The notes under the pieces: model-generated | Told to the model about the DNA's origin: nothing | Seen by the model: only the letters and a program-made list of their open reading frames with translations | The model's database searches: none | DNA from: Malacoplasma muris | GTDB lineage: Bacteria > Bacillota_I > Bacilli_A > Mycoplasmatales > Mycoplasmoidaceae | Length of the DNA: 64,000 nt | Direction: 5' to 3' | Assembly: GCF_046774425.1 (NCBI RefSeq) | Contig: NZ_CP177248.1 | Location: 1 to 64,000, forward strand | Made by a program: the position numbers and the translations under genes | Shown: positions 1-10,891 of the stretch, piece by piece | Numbering within the stretch: the first letter of the stretch is position 1 | How the letters are laid out: the number at the start of each line of letters is the position of its first letter

Positions 1-57
1 TTCACTTAATGTGAATATTTTTTTATTGTAATAAATATAGAATATATAATTATTTAC

Positions 58-1407
58 ATGAATAATATTACTTTAAAGAATTCTTGAGAAAAATTAAAAA
101 TAGATATAAAAAGCGAATTTAATAATGCTTTTTTTTATAATAGTTTTTTGAATACAAAATTTCATAAAATTATAAATGATAAATTTTATGTAATTACTGA
201 TAGTGTTTTTTCAAAGGAAGTATTAACTAAAGATTATTTAAAAATAATTAATCATAAATTATCATTATTAACTTCTAAAACGTATAATGTTATTTTTATT
301 TTAGATGAAGAAAAAAACTTATTAGATAAAAATATAGAAATAAAAAATAATATAAAAAACACACTAGATGATTTAGATGAAAAATTAATCTTTGAAAACT
401 ACATTGTTGGTAAATTTAACAAAAATCTATATGAAGCTGCAAATGCAATAATAGATAATAATAGTTTAAATATTAATCCTTTATTTATTTATGGATCTAC
501 AGGATTAGGAAAAACACATATTTTAAATGCTATAGCTTTTAAATATCATAATTTGTATCCAAATAAAAAAATAAAATACATATCAACTGAAGATTTTTTA
601 AGACAGGCTTACTCTTCTATATCTCAAGGTGGTCTTGAAATAGAAGAATATAAGAACAGTTATAATGATATTGATTTATTTCTTGTTGATGATATACAAT
701 TTTTAACTAATAAAGACAAGTTAAATGAAATATTTTTTAGTATTTTTAATTATTTAAAAAAGCATAATAAAACAATAATTATGACTTCAGACAAAAGTCC
801 TGAAACACTTAAAATTGATCAAAGAATGATATCTAGATTTAACTCTGGATTAACAATAAAAATACCATCTCCTGACATTGATACTATAAAAGAAATTATT
901 ATTGATAAAATAAATAAATCACTAAGAAAAAATCAATTTACTAGTACATCTATAAATTTTCTTGCAAATAGATTTAATACAGATATTAGAATTTTAGAAG
1001 GAATACTAAATAAAATATTATTTTATTCAATAAATAATATGGAATCAGATCAAATAATTAATGAGGAAATAATTAAAAATATATTAAATTTAGAAATTGA
1101 AAATGGATTATTAAACAATAATTATAAAATAAATCCAAATGTAATAATTGATAATATTTCACTAGCTTATGGTATAAATCCATCATTAGTTACATCAAAA
1201 CAAAGAAAAAAAGAAATTGTATTTCCAAGAAAAGTCTGTATGTACGTATTAAGAGAAAAATTAAATATGTCTTATAGTGAAATTGGAAAGTATTTTTCTA
1301 ATAGAGATCATTCAACTGTCATTGATTCGGTAAATACAATTTCAGAAAAAATTAAAACTGATACACAATTAAAAATTTTTATAGAAAATATAATAAAAAG
1401 AATATAG
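58..1407 (+). CDS. dnaA: Chromosomal replication initiator DnaA
   Basis: DnaA binds the origin and opens it for replication. The reading frame runs from ATG 58 through a TGA (Trp) at 85-87, giving 449 aa. The N-terminus NSWEKLKIDIKSEF is a typical domain I start; beginning at the TTG at 148 would delete it. The AAA+ core has Walker A GSTGLGKTH (about residues 145-153) and Walker B FLVDDIQFL (about 208). The C-terminal domain IV contains NRDHSTVIDS, the DnaA-box-reading helix. Length fits the family. The gene is followed by DnaA boxes and dnaN, the usual origin order. Only 57 bases of upstream sequence are in the window, so any boxes before dnaA cannot be judged. Confidence 0.97.
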
Positions 1408-1491
1408 TTTTCCACATATCCACATTATTAACATACATAATAATAAATAAAATAATTTAAATAATAAAAATAATTAACATAAGGAAATAAA
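1408..1491. other. Candidate oriC segment with DnaA boxes
   Basis: The spacer between dnaA and dnaN holds TTTTCCACA (1408-1416) and ATATCCACA (1416-1424), each one mismatch from the DnaA-box consensus TTATCCACA. They are followed by about 60 bases of almost pure A+T, suitable for unwinding. A dnaA-dnaN spacer is a standard origin site in bacteria. Two boxes are few, so the functional origin may also use sequence before position 1. Confidence 0.6.
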
Positions 1492-2604
1492 ATGAAATTT
1501 ATACTTAATAAAAAAAATATAATTGAATCTATTAAAACATGTAATTCATTAATTGATAGTAATATTATTTCACCTTTTATTCAAGGAATGTTACTTCAAG
1601 CAAAAAATAATAAAATTACTATTATAACAAGTAATGGATTTGTTTCATGTAAATCAGAAATAAAAGAAAATGTAAAAATAATAGAAGAAGGATCTGTTTT
1701 AATAAAATCAAAATTATTCGCTACAATAATAACAAAATTAAAAAACGAAGATATATTATTTGAAAAAGTTGATAATTCAGTTTTAAAAATCAAAACAGAG
1801 TCTTTTGATTCAAATATTAATATTATGGATGATGAACAATATCCAAATATAAACTTTGATTATTCTTCATGAGAAAAAATAGAATTAGAACCTATAATTT
1901 TTAAATCTATATTAACAAAAATTGTTCATTCTGTTTCTCAAAATAAAGAAAAAATAAGTATATTAAATGGGGTATTTATAGAATCTAAAGATGGTAAACT
2001 TCATATAGTAGGAACAGATTCATATAAACTTTCTTATATAACATATGATTTTGATGGTCCATCATTTAAAATTACAATTGATTCAAGCGTTTTTTATTTG
2101 CTATCTGACATAGTTGACTTCAAAGAAAATGTTCATCTATATTTATCAGATAATAATTTGATGATTAAATTAGGTAATTTTGTTTTTTCAACAAAAATTA
2201 TGGATGGTGATTATCCTAATATTTATGACATTATTAAATCTCCAAGAGATAGTTGATTAGTAGTTGATAAAAAAGAAATGATGGATGCTTTAGAAAGAGG
2301 AATAGTAATTGCTATGGTTGAAAAGAAACCTATAGTAAAACTTAATATGAAAGAAGATTCTATTATTGTTAGCTTCAAAAGTATAGAACTAGGAAATTCT
2401 GATGAAATAATTAAAGTAAAAGAATTTAGTGGTTCAAATCTTTCATTAATGTTGAATGCATCATTTTTGATTTCACTACTTAAAGTGGTAGATAGTAACG
2501 AAATTAAATTAAGTATGTCAAAGGAAAATAGGCCAATGATTTTAACTGACAAAAAGGAAGAAAATTTTTTACAGTTAATTTTGCCATTGAGAAATTCATA
2601 TTAA
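1492..2604 (+). CDS. dnaN: DNA polymerase III beta sliding clamp
   Basis: This is the 370-aa ring-forming clamp that tethers the replicative polymerase to DNA. Start ATG 1492 follows the Shine-Dalgarno-like AAGGAA. In-frame TGA codons (1870-1872 and near 2254) must be read as Trp, for instance in WEKIELEP after the first domain. The C-terminus ends in LILPLRNSY, matching the typical clamp ending LI.P.R. Its place directly after dnaA and the origin spacer supports the call. There is no sign of damage. Confidence 0.95.
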
Positions 2605-2725
2605 ATTTTTTATTCTAGTGCTGTATATCAATAGTTTTTTAAAAAAATGAGAAAAATCATTAATTTTATTTTGTTTTTAAATGTATAATTTTAATAGTTT
2701 GTTTTTCTTATTATTGGAGTTAATT

Positions 2726-2938
2726 TTGAAAGAAATTTTTATAAAAACTGAATATATTAAATTAGGGCAATTTGTTAAATTTATTAATTTGATATCTAAT
2801 GGCAGTGATATAAAAAGTTTTTTGCATCAAAATACTATCCAAGTTAATGGTGAAATTGAGAACAGACGCGGAAGAAAGTTATTTAACGGTGACCAAGTTA
2901 AAATACTTGGTTTAACTTATTTAATAAAGAATAATTAA
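2726..2938 (+). CDS. Small S4-domain RNA-binding protein (YaaA/RlbA-like)
   Basis: This is a 70-aa protein made of a single S4 RNA-binding fold. The motif FLHQNTIQVNGEIENRRGRK followed by NGDQVKI is the S4 hairpin. Genes of this type sit between dnaN and recF/gyrB in many Firmicutes, as here. I chose TTG 2726 because GGAG (2716-2719) lies six bases before it and the resulting N-terminus KEIFIKTEYIKLGQFVKF matches the family. An upstream in-frame ATG at 2681 would add a hydrophobic stretch the family lacks. In Bacillus the homologue has been linked to ribosome assembly; its role here is inferred only from family. Confidence 0.85.
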   Translation: MKEIFIKTEYIKLGQFVKFINLISNGSDIKSFLHQNTIQVNGEIENRRGRKLFNGDQVKILGLTYLIKNN

Positions 2939-2953
2939 TAGATGGGGGTTAAT

Positions 2954-4987
2954 ATGCCAAGAGTAGCAAAAAAAGTAGAAGAAAATAAAGAAAATAATAT
3001 AGCTACTACTTCTACTGTTGAAACAATTAAAAAAGAAAGAAAAACAACATCTAGAACAAAATCTTATACTTCAGATAGTATTAAAATCCTTGAAGGATTA
3101 GAGGCTGTTAGAAAAAGACCGGGTATGTATATTGGATCAACAGATTCAAAAGGTTTACATCATATGATTTGAGAAATTGTTGATAATTCAATTGATGAAG
3201 CCATGGGCGGTTTTGCTACTAAAATTGATGTTATTGTTACCAAAGAAAATTCAATTAAAGTTGCAGATGATGGTAGAGGTATTCCTGTTGAAAAACATCC
3301 TAAAACTAAAAAGTCTACTGTTGAAACAGTTTTAACAGTGTTACATGCTGGTGGAAAATTTGATAATGAATCATATAAGGTTTCTGGTGGTTTACATGGT
3401 GTTGGTGCATCTGTTGTAAATGCATTATCATCTTGCATGAAAGTTTGAGTTTATAGGGATAATAAAGAACATTTTATAGAGTTTAGAGATGGTGGTAAAC
3501 CAGTTCATGAACTTAAAATAATTAATGAAAAAGCTTCAATAAAGCATGGTACTATTGTTGAATTTTTTCCTGATTATTCTATTATGGAGAAAGTTGATTT
3601 TGATCAAACAACAATAATTGACAGACTAAAGCAATTGGCATATTTAAATAAAGGAATTGTAATTAATTTCATTGATGAAAGAGATGATTATAAAGAAAAA
3701 TTTCATTTTGAAGGTGGAATTAAACAATGAGTTGAAGAACTTAATAGTGAAAAAGAACCTCTAGTTCAATCTATTATTTATGACGAGAAAGAAGAAACAG
3801 TAAAAGCTGCAAACACAAATGATAAATATAGTATTAGAGTTGAAGTTGCTTTTCAATATAATAAAACTTATAACAATTCTACATTCACTTTTTGTAATAA
3901 CATTAACACAACAGAAGGTGGATCACATGAAGAGGGTTTTAAATTTGCATTAGCAAAAGTTATTAATAAATTTGCTATTGAAAAGAAATTGTTAAAAGAC
4001 ACTGATGAAAAAATAACAAAGGAAGATGCTATTGAAGGCTTAACTGCTATTGTGTCTATTAAGCATCCTAATCCACAATATGAAGGTCAGACAAAAAGAA
4101 AACTTGGAAATAGCGAAGTAAGACCATTAGTAAATAATATAACAACTGATATATTTGAAAAATATTTACTTGAAAATCCTGATGATGCAACAATTATTAT
4201 TAAAAAATGTTTGCTTGCAATGGAGGCAAGAAAGAAATCATTTGATGCAAGAGAAGCAACAAGAAGAAAATCACCATTTGAATCTAATTCATTACCTGGT
4301 AAACTTGCTGATTGTTCTACAAGAGATAGAGAGATATCTGAATTGTATATTGTCGAAGGTGATTCAGCAGGTGGTTCAGCAAAATTAGGTAGAGATAGAG
4401 TATATCAAGCTATTCTTCCTTTAAAAGGAAAAATTTTAAATGTTGAAAAAGCAAAATCAGACCGTATTTTTGGTAATGATGAAATAATAAATTTAATAAC
4501 TGCAATTGGCGCAGGTGTTGGTCCTGAATTTAAATTGGATAAATTAAGATATAACAAAATTATTATTATGACTGATGCTGATGTTGATGGGGCGCATATT
4601 AGAATATTGTTATTAACATTTTTATATAGATATATGCTTCCTTTAGTTGAAAATGGTAATGTATATATTGCTCAACCTCCATTGTATAAATTTAGTGTTG
4701 GTAAGTCTGCAAAATATGCTTATGATGAAAAAACTTTAGATGATTTTAAAAAAGAAGCATCTAAAGCAAAATATACTGTTCAAAGATATAAAGGATTAGG
4801 TGAAATGAATCCAGATCAACTTTGAGAAACAACAATGGATCCTACAAATAGAGTATTGTTAAAAGTTACTATTGATGATGCATTAAAAGCTGATAAAAAT
4901 TTTTCATTATTAATGGGTGATGATGTTGCACCAAGAAAAGAATTTATTGAAAAAAATGCTAAATATGTAAAGAATTTGGATATTTAA
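2954..4987 (+). CDS. gyrB: DNA gyrase subunit B
   Basis: This is the ATPase subunit of gyrase (677 aa), which powers negative supercoiling together with GyrA. The start is ATG 2954, preceded by GGGGG (2944-2948); ATG 2942 is in frame but would place the Shine-Dalgarno inside the gene. A lysine- and threonine-rich leader of about 40 residues precedes the GHKL ATPase domain, with EGLEAVRKRPGMYIGST and the Mg/ATP motif ADDGRGIPVEKH. The TOPRIM domain shows EGDSAGGSAK, PLKGKILNVEKA and DADVDGAHIR. QRYKGLGEMNPDQLW lies near the end. TGA codons at about 3170, 3446, 3728 and 4823 are Trp. gyrA follows after 30 bases, so the two are probably co-transcribed. Confidence 0.97.
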
Positions 4988-5017
4988 TTTGTTATTGATT
5001 GAAAGAGGAGTTAATGT

Positions 5018-7531
5018 ATGTCTACAAATAATTTTGAAAAAATAAAAGAAGTTTTATCAAAGAGTAAAATTTATGATAAATCAATAACAAAAGAAGTTGA
5101 AAATTCTTTTATGGAATATGCAATGTCAGTTATTGTTTCTCGTGCATTACCTGATGTTCGTGACGGTTTTAAACCTGTTCATAGAAGAGTTCTTTATGCT
5201 GCATATAATTTGGGGATGACACATGATAAGCCACATAAAAAATCAGCTAGACTTGTGGGTGAAGTTATTGGTAAGTTCCATCCACATGGTGATACTGCAG
5301 CTTATGAAACAATGGTGAGAATGGCACAAGATTTTTCAATGAGATATATGTTAATTGATGGGCATGGTAATTTCGGTTCTATTGATGGTGATGGTGCTGC
5401 TGCTATGAGATATACAGAAGCAAGATTATCTAAAATATCTGGAGAAATGTTAAAGTACATAGATAAAGACACAATTGATTTTGCAGATAATTATGATGGT
5501 AGTGAAAAAGAACCTGTTGTTTTGCCTGCGTTATTTCCTAATTTATTAGCTAATGGTTCTTCAGGAATTGCAGTTGGTATGGCAACAAATATACCACCTC
5601 ACAATTTAGGAGAAATTATTGATGCTGTATTACATTTAGCAAAAAATAAAGATGCTACTGTATCTGAATTAAAACAATATATAAAGGGTCCAGATTTTCC
5701 AACAAATGCTGAAATTGTTGGTGAGCAAGGAATTATAAATTATTTTGAAACAGGTAGAGGGTCTGTAACAATTAGATCTAAAGCTGAAATAATAAAAAAA
5801 GATACTGGAAAGAATATTATTATAATTAAAGAAATTCCATATCTTGTTAATAAATCTTCTCTTATTGAAAAAATAGTTGAATTAGTAAGAACTGATGCAA
5901 TTGAAGGAATATCTGATTTAAGAGATGAATCATCAAGAGAGGGAATAAGAATTGTAATTGAAGTTAAAAAAGAAGTTGTTCCAGAAGTCTTACTTAATAA
6001 ATTGTTTAAAATGACTCCATTACAAACAAATTTTAGTGTTAATATGCTAGCTTTAGTTGATGGAGAACCAAAATTATTAAACATTAAAGAAGTACTTCAA
6101 CAATATTTAAAACACCAAATAAATGTTTTGGTTAGAAAAACAAAATATGAATTAAAAAAAGCTGAAGAAAGAGAACACATTCTTGAAGGGCTTTTTATAG
6201 CAGTGAAAAATATTGATGCTGTTATTAAGATCATTAGAGAATCAAAAGATAATGATGATGCTGAAAAACAATTAATAACTAAATTTAAGTTGTCAAAAAT
6301 ACAATCTAGAGCAATTTTAGATATGAGATTAAGAAATTTATCTGGACTTGAAAGACAAAAAATTGAAGATGAATTAAAAGAAATAAAAAAATTAATTATT
6401 GAACTTAATAGCATTCTAAAATCAAATGATAAACAAATTACAATAATTTCAAATGAATTGTTAAACTTAAAAAAATTATATGGTGATGAAAGAAAAACAG
6501 AAATTTTATATGGTGTAAATGCATCAATCGATGAAGAAGATTTAATTCCTGTTGAAGATGTAGTTATTAGCATGTCAGCTAATAATTATTTAAAGAGAAT
6601 TCCTATTGATACTTATAAATTGCAAAAAAGAGGTGGTGTTGGAGTAAAGGGAGTTAACACATATAATGATGATGCTGTTGATGATATTATTACAACAACA
6701 ACTCATACTGATTTGCTATTTTTTACAGATGCAGGAAAAGTATATAGAATTAGAGCACATGAAGTTCCACTTGGTAGTAGACAAGCTAAAGGTGTGCCTG
6801 CAATTAATTTAATTAATATAGAAAAAAATGAAAAAATACTAGTTATGCTTCCAGTTGATGATTATTCAAAAGGATTTTTATTTTTAGCAACTGTTAAAGG
6901 TATTGTTAAACGTACAAGTCTTTCTGAATATAATTCTATTAGAACCAATGGTAAAATTGCTATTACATTAAGAGAAGATGATAAATTATTGTCAGCTTTT
7001 GTTACACGTGGTAAAGATGAAATTTATCTTGGAGCATCTAATGGATTACTTGCTAGATTTAATGAACAAGATGTAAGAATCATGGGAAGAACTGCAAGTG
7101 GTGTTAAAGGAATTAATATAAAGGTTGAAGCAGCTGGAAGAAATAAGAAAAAAATTGATACTCAAATAATTGTTGTTGGAGCATCATGTTCTCAAAAAGG
7201 AGACTTAATTCTTTCAATTGGTGAAAAAGGTTTAGGAAAGATTTCAGAGGCTGAAAATTATAGATTAACACGTCGTGGATCTAAAGGTGTAGTTACCCTA
7301 AGACAGAATGATAAAACTGGTAAGATGGTATTTTCATCAGCTGTTAAGGGTGATGAAGATATATTAATTGTTACAAGTTCTGGTAAAATTATTAGAACTT
7401 CATTAACAAAATTAAGAATTATTGGTAGAAGTACATCAGGTGTTACTTTAGTAAAATTACAACCAAAAGAAAAAATTGTTTCTGCTGCTTTATTTAGCCC
7501 TGATAATAATGATGAAGAAAATGATGAATAA
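5018..7531 (+). CDS. gyrA: DNA gyrase subunit A
   Basis: This is the DNA cleavage and rejoining subunit of gyrase (837 aa). Start ATG 5018 follows AGAGGAG. The breakage-reunion domain carries the catalytic tyrosine in AAMRYTE (Y132). The quinolone-determining segment reads HPHGDTAAYE, with Thr93 and Glu97 at the positions of E. coli Ser83 and Asp87. Six beta-pinwheel repeats follow in the C-terminal half, including RGGVGVKG, TASGVKGI and RRGSKGV; the first corresponds to the GyrA box. It is not ParC: it follows gyrB at the origin and has the GyrA-box region. It contains no in-frame TGA. Confidence 0.96.
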   Translation: MSTNNFEKIKEVLSKSKIYDKSITKEVENSFMEYAMSVIVSRALPDVRDGFKPVHRRVLYAAYNLGMTHDKPHKKSARLVGEVIGKFHPHGDTAAYETMVRMAQDFSMRYMLIDGHGNFGSIDGDGAAAMRYTEARLSKISGEMLKYIDKDTIDFADNYDGSEKEPVVLPALFPNLLANGSSGIAVGMATNIPPHNLGEIIDAVLHLAKNKDATVSELKQYIKGPDFPTNAEIVGEQGIINYFETGRGSVTIRSKAEIIKKDTGKNIIIIKEIPYLVNKSSLIEKIVELVRTDAIEGISDLRDESSREGIRIVIEVKKEVVPEVLLNKLFKMTPLQTNFSVNMLALVDGEPKLLNIKEVLQQYLKHQINVLVRKTKYELKKAEEREHILEGLFIAVKNIDAVIKIIRESKDNDDAEKQLITKFKLSKIQSRAILDMRLRNLSGLERQKIEDELKEIKKLIIELNSILKSNDKQITIISNELLNLKKLYGDERKTEILYGVNASIDEEDLIPVEDVVISMSANNYLKRIPIDTYKLQKRGGVGVKGVNTYNDDAVDDIITTTTHTDLLFFTDAGKVYRIRAHEVPLGSRQAKGVPAINLINIEKNEKILVMLPVDDYSKGFLFLATVKGIVKRTSLSEYNSIRTNGKIAITLREDDKLLSAFVTRGKDEIYLGASNGLLARFNEQDVRIMGRTASGVKGINIKVEAAGRNKKKIDTQIIVVGASCSQKGDLILSIGEKGLGKISEAENYRLTRRGSKGVVTLRQNDKTGKMVFSSAVKGDEDILIVTSSGKIIRTSLTKLRIIGRSTSGVTLVKLQPKEKIVSAALFSPDNNDEENDE

Positions 7532-7646
7532 AAGAGTTTTTATTAAACTAAACCAATAATAAAAAATAGCCATTATATGATATTATTATTTAGTATTAGT
7601 TTAGTGGTTTTGTACATATTTATAATAATAATATTGAGGAATTAAT

Positions 7647-7790
7647 ATGAAAAGAACATATCAACCAAATAAAAGAAGAAGAGCAAAAAAACATGGTTTT
7701 TTGTCTAGAAGTAAAACTTCAGATGGAAAAAATGTAATTAGAAGAAGAAGACAAAAAGGAAGACATAAATTAACTGTTTCTGATAAGTAA
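7647..7790 (+). CDS. rpmH: 50S ribosomal protein L34
   Basis: This 47-aa, strongly basic protein starts MKRTYQPNKRRRAKKHGF, the near-invariant L34 signature, and has GRHKLTVSDK at the end. ATG 7647 follows the Shine-Dalgarno sequence GAGGAA. The order rpmH-rnpA-yidC next to the origin is conserved across bacteria. L34 is a structural protein of the large ribosomal subunit. Confidence 0.97.
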   Translation: MKRTYQPNKRRRAKKHGFLSRSKTSDGKNVIRRRRQKGRHKLTVSDK

Positions 7791-7799
7791 TAGTTTCTT

Positions 7800-8129
7800 A
7801 TGAAGAATAAATATATGCTTAAATCAAGAAAGGATTTTGATAATCTTTTTTTGAAAAAAACATCATATTATTCTTCTTTTTACATTATATATTATGCAAA
7901 AAACAATATTGGAAAACCTCGTTTTGCAATTTCTGTGAGTAAAAAACTACAAAAAAAAGCAGTTATTAGAAATATTGCTAAAAGACAAATTAAATTTATA
8001 TTAACTCGATTTTGTAACTTAAATTTTGGGATTGATATAATTGTAATTGTGAAGCCAAAATTTTTTGATGTCGATTTTAAAACTAAAAAATGTGATCTTG
8101 AATCAATATTATCAAAAGTATTTAATTAG
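7800..8129 (+). CDS. rnpA: Ribonuclease P protein component
   Basis: This is a 109-aa basic protein that assists RNase P RNA in trimming tRNA 5' ends. KSRKDFDNLF near the start and the RNR-type motif KAVIRNIAKRQIKFIL are the family hallmarks. It begins nine bases after the rpmH stop and has no strong Shine-Dalgarno of its own, which suggests coupling to rpmH translation. The RNase P RNA gene itself was not found in this window. Confidence 0.93.
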   Translation: MKNKYMLKSRKDFDNLFLKKTSYYSSFYIIYYAKNNIGKPRFAISVSKKLQKKAVIRNIAKRQIKFILTRFCNLNFGIDIIVIVKPKFFDVDFKTKKCDLESILSKVFN

Positions 8130-8163
8130 AATTTAATTCATTTTTAGAAAGGAGTAAAACTAT

Positions 8164-9291
8164 ATGTCAACTGAATCAAATATTCAAAGCTTTGTAGCTA
8201 CTCCTTTTTGACAATCACAAAATGACCCTAAAGCACATAGAAAAAATGAAACAAAAAAAATACTTAAAGTAATTTTAAAATGACTTAAAATTATTATTTA
8301 TGCTTTTTTAACATTAATGGGATTATGAGGTTGTTTCCAAACAATGATAGAACCTGAGACAAAAACTAATGTTCTACTTGGTCAAGGTATGGAGTTTGGT
8401 TATTTATGAGGAACAACAGGTGATTTTAGATATGATTTGTTTGGTAATTTAACAGGAGAATATTACACCTTTAGTGAATGAGGTTTTCAATATGGTCCAT
8501 TTTTTGCATTTTTTGTTTGACCTGGTGCTAGATTAGTTTTGGAAATAATGTATGCTACTAGAAATTGATGAGGTGGATTAAATGCATTATTAGCGATTTT
8601 TATATTGCTATTTATTATTAGAGGAATTACTTTATTAATTTCCATTAGATCAACAGTTCAATCTGAAAGAATGTCTGAAATTCAGGGTAAAATAGCTGAA
8701 ATAAATGCTAAATATAAAAATGTAAAAGACATGGCAGGCAAGCAAAAAAAGCAAATGGAAATTAATGAATTATATAAGAAATATAATATAAAACCTTTTG
8801 CAATGTTTGAACAAATATTTGTAACAATGCCAATTTTCTTAATTGTGTATCGTGTTGTCACAATTTTGAGACCAATAAAATCAGCTAGTTTATTTTCTAT
8901 ATGAGATCTTGGTAAGACACCATTAACTGAAATTTTGAATAATTTAGTGAATGGAGGTTGAGTATTTATATTTTTCTTATTGATAGTTGTTCCTGCACAG
9001 ATAATATCTCAAAAACTACCACAATGACTTGCTAAAAAAAGAAATAATAATGCAATTGCATTAAGTGAAGAAGGTAAAAAGCAAGCAAAAAAAACACGAA
9101 TGATTCAGACAGTTATGATGCTAGTTTTAGTATTTATCGTTATATCATCACCAACTGGTATTGGATTATATTGATTTTTATCTTCATTATTTTCTATTGC
9201 ACAAGCTTTCATTATTCATAAGCTTATTTTGAAAAAGCGAAAAAAAGGAATTACTCTTGAAGAAAAATTAAAATATTTAGGAGTTTACTAA
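8164..9291 (+). CDS. yidC: Membrane protein insertase YidC/Oxa1
   Basis: This 375-aa polytopic membrane protein helps proteins insert and fold in the membrane. ATG 8164 is preceded by GAAAGGAG. After a short cytoplasmic leader there is one hydrophobic segment (about residues 37-55), an extracytoplasmic stretch, then the YidC core: a membrane segment about 140-160, the charged cytoplasmic hairpin (KIAEINAKYKNVKDMAGKQK), FEQIFVTMPIFLIVYRVV, and two or three more membrane segments ending in SSPTGIGLYWFLSSLFSIAQ. Many TGA codons encode Trp. The tail is lysine-rich, as is usual for YidC of bacteria without a periplasm. No lipobox is visible. Confidence 0.94.
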
Positions 9292-9297
9292 TTTATT

Positions 9298-10116
9298 ATG
9301 GAAAATAATCAAATTATAAAATTTTTGAAAGATAACAACTTTTTTCCATCTAAAAAATTAGGTCAAAATTTTTTGTTATCAAATGATTATAAAAATAAGA
9401 TAGTTAATTTAGTTCCTATTGATAGCAATGACTTTGTTTTAGAAATTGGTCCTGGATTTGGAGCTTTAACAGATTTTATAATAAAGAAAACCCATAACCT
9501 TACTTTAATTGAATTTGATAAAAGATTATATGAATTTTTAAATAAAAAATATAATCAAATAAATATTATTAATCATGATATTTTAAAATTAAATCTGAAT
9601 GAAATTTTAGATAAAAATAAATTTAATAAATCCATTGTAATTTCAAATTTACCTTATAGTATTTCTTCGCAAGTGTTAATTAATTTATTAAAAACTTCAA
9701 GAATAGATTGTATGGTATTAATGGTTCAAAAAGAGATGGCAGATAGAATAACATCTAAAGTTGGATCAACAAAATACAATGGATTTTCTATCCTAATATC
9801 TCTTTTAGCTGATGTTAAAAAAGAATTTGATGTTCCATCAACAGTTTTTTATCCAGAGCCACATGTAATATCTACAGTAATTAAGGTTATCCCAAAGAAG
9901 AAAATAGATTTTGATTTATATAAAATGGAAAAATTTCTAAAAATTTGTTTTTTAAATAAAAGAAAAAAATTAGTAAATAACTTAAAAACAAATTTTAGTA
10001 AAAAAACAATATATAATTGTTTTAATGCTCTTAATTTAGATGAAAATGTAAGGCCAGAGCAATTAGATAAAAATCAATATGTTTTATTAATGAAGGAGTT
10101 AAAATATGGAAATTAA
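9298..10116 (+). CDS. rsmA: 16S rRNA dimethyladenosine transferase
   Basis: This 272-aa S-adenosylmethionine-dependent enzyme (KsgA) dimethylates two adjacent adenosines near the 3' end of 16S rRNA. The SAM site LEIGPGFGALTDFI lies at about residues 49-62 and the catalytic NLPY motif is in VISNLPYSISSQVL (about 117-130). The N-terminus FFPSKKLGQNFL is typical. Its last 11 bases overlap ispE, so the two are translationally coupled. The SAM it uses would come from MetK, encoded later in the window. Confidence 0.95.
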   Translation: MENNQIIKFLKDNNFFPSKKLGQNFLLSNDYKNKIVNLVPIDSNDFVLEIGPGFGALTDFIIKKTHNLTLIEFDKRLYEFLNKKYNQINIINHDILKLNLNEILDKNKFNKSIVISNLPYSISSQVLINLLKTSRIDCMVLMVQKEMADRITSKVGSTKYNGFSILISLLADVKKEFDVPSTVFYPEPHVISTVIKVIPKKKIDFDLYKMEKFLKICFLNKRKKLVNNLKTNFSKKTIYNCFNALNLDENVRPEQLDKNQYVLLMKELKYGN

Positions 10117-10879
10117 ATCTTATGCTAAGGTTAATTTATATTTGTTAGTTCATAAATATAATAAAAAAATTGGATTACATAAATTAGATAGTGTTTTGAC
10201 AAAAGCAGGAAATTTATACGATACTATAAATATCTATAAAAACGAAAAAGATGACACTAGTAAAATTAGATATTTTACAGGTAGTGGTCAGTTAATAAAA
10301 TTTGAGGATTGTGTTGTTAAAAGAATTTTAAATTTGTTAAATGATTTTGGAATCAAAACAAATTATAAAATTGATATATATAAAAAGATTCCTATTCAAG
10401 CAGGCTTAGGTGGAGGGTCTTCAAATGCTGCTGCTGTTGCTAAATATATATTAGATGAAAATAAAATTAAACCCACACCAAAATTATTAAGAGAAATAGT
10501 AAAAATTGGAAGTGACATTCCATTTTTCTTATCAAAATTTACTGTAGCAAGAATCACTTCTTATGGTGAAAAAGTAAAACAAATAAAATTACCTTTTAAT
10601 ATTGAAATTGAAATTGCTAATAATGGAATTGCTTGTAATACTAAAACAGTTTTTGATAAATATAGATCTTTAGAAAAAAAAGAAAAAATTAAAGGAGATA
10701 AACAATTGAAATTACTTAAAGAAAAAAATTTTAATGCTTTAAGAAATCAATTGCAACAAGCTTGTTTTATTGCTTATCCTGAGGTAAAGGAATTTACTGC
10801 AAGATTAAATGAAAATATTAATGGAAATAGATTTAAACTATCAGGAAGTGGAAGTACTTTGTTTAGAGTAATAGAATAA
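10106..10879 (+). CDS. ispE: 4-diphosphocytidyl-2-C-methylerythritol kinase
   Basis: This 257-aa GHMP kinase phosphorylates CDP-methylerythritol in the MEP isoprenoid pathway. The start SYAKVNLYLLVHKYNKKIG and the ATP loop PIQAGLGGGSSNAAAVAKY (about residues 93-111) identify IspE. KLSGSGSTLFRV near the end is the second GHMP glycine motif. It overlaps rsmA by 11 bases, an arrangement related to the rsmA-ispE neighbourhood of Firmicutes. ispF, another gene of the same pathway, is at 24484. The MEP pathway is patchy in mollicutes, so this is a useful lineage marker. Confidence 0.92.
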   Translation: MEIKSYAKVNLYLLVHKYNKKIGLHKLDSVLTKAGNLYDTINIYKNEKDDTSKIRYFTGSGQLIKFEDCVVKRILNLLNDFGIKTNYKIDIYKKIPIQAGLGGGSSNAAAVAKYILDENKIKPTPKLLREIVKIGSDIPFFLSKFTVARITSYGEKVKQIKLPFNIEIEIANNGIACNTKTVFDKYRSLEKKEKIKGDKQLKLLKEKNFNALRNQLQQACFIAYPEVKEFTARLNENINGNRFKLSGSGSTLFRVIE

Positions 10880-10891
10880 AGGAATATATTT

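Noticed and set aside
148..1407. TTG start for DnaA at 148
   Set aside because: Reading the upstream TGA as Trp extends the frame to ATG 58 and restores a typical domain I, so 148 is an artefact of the standard code.
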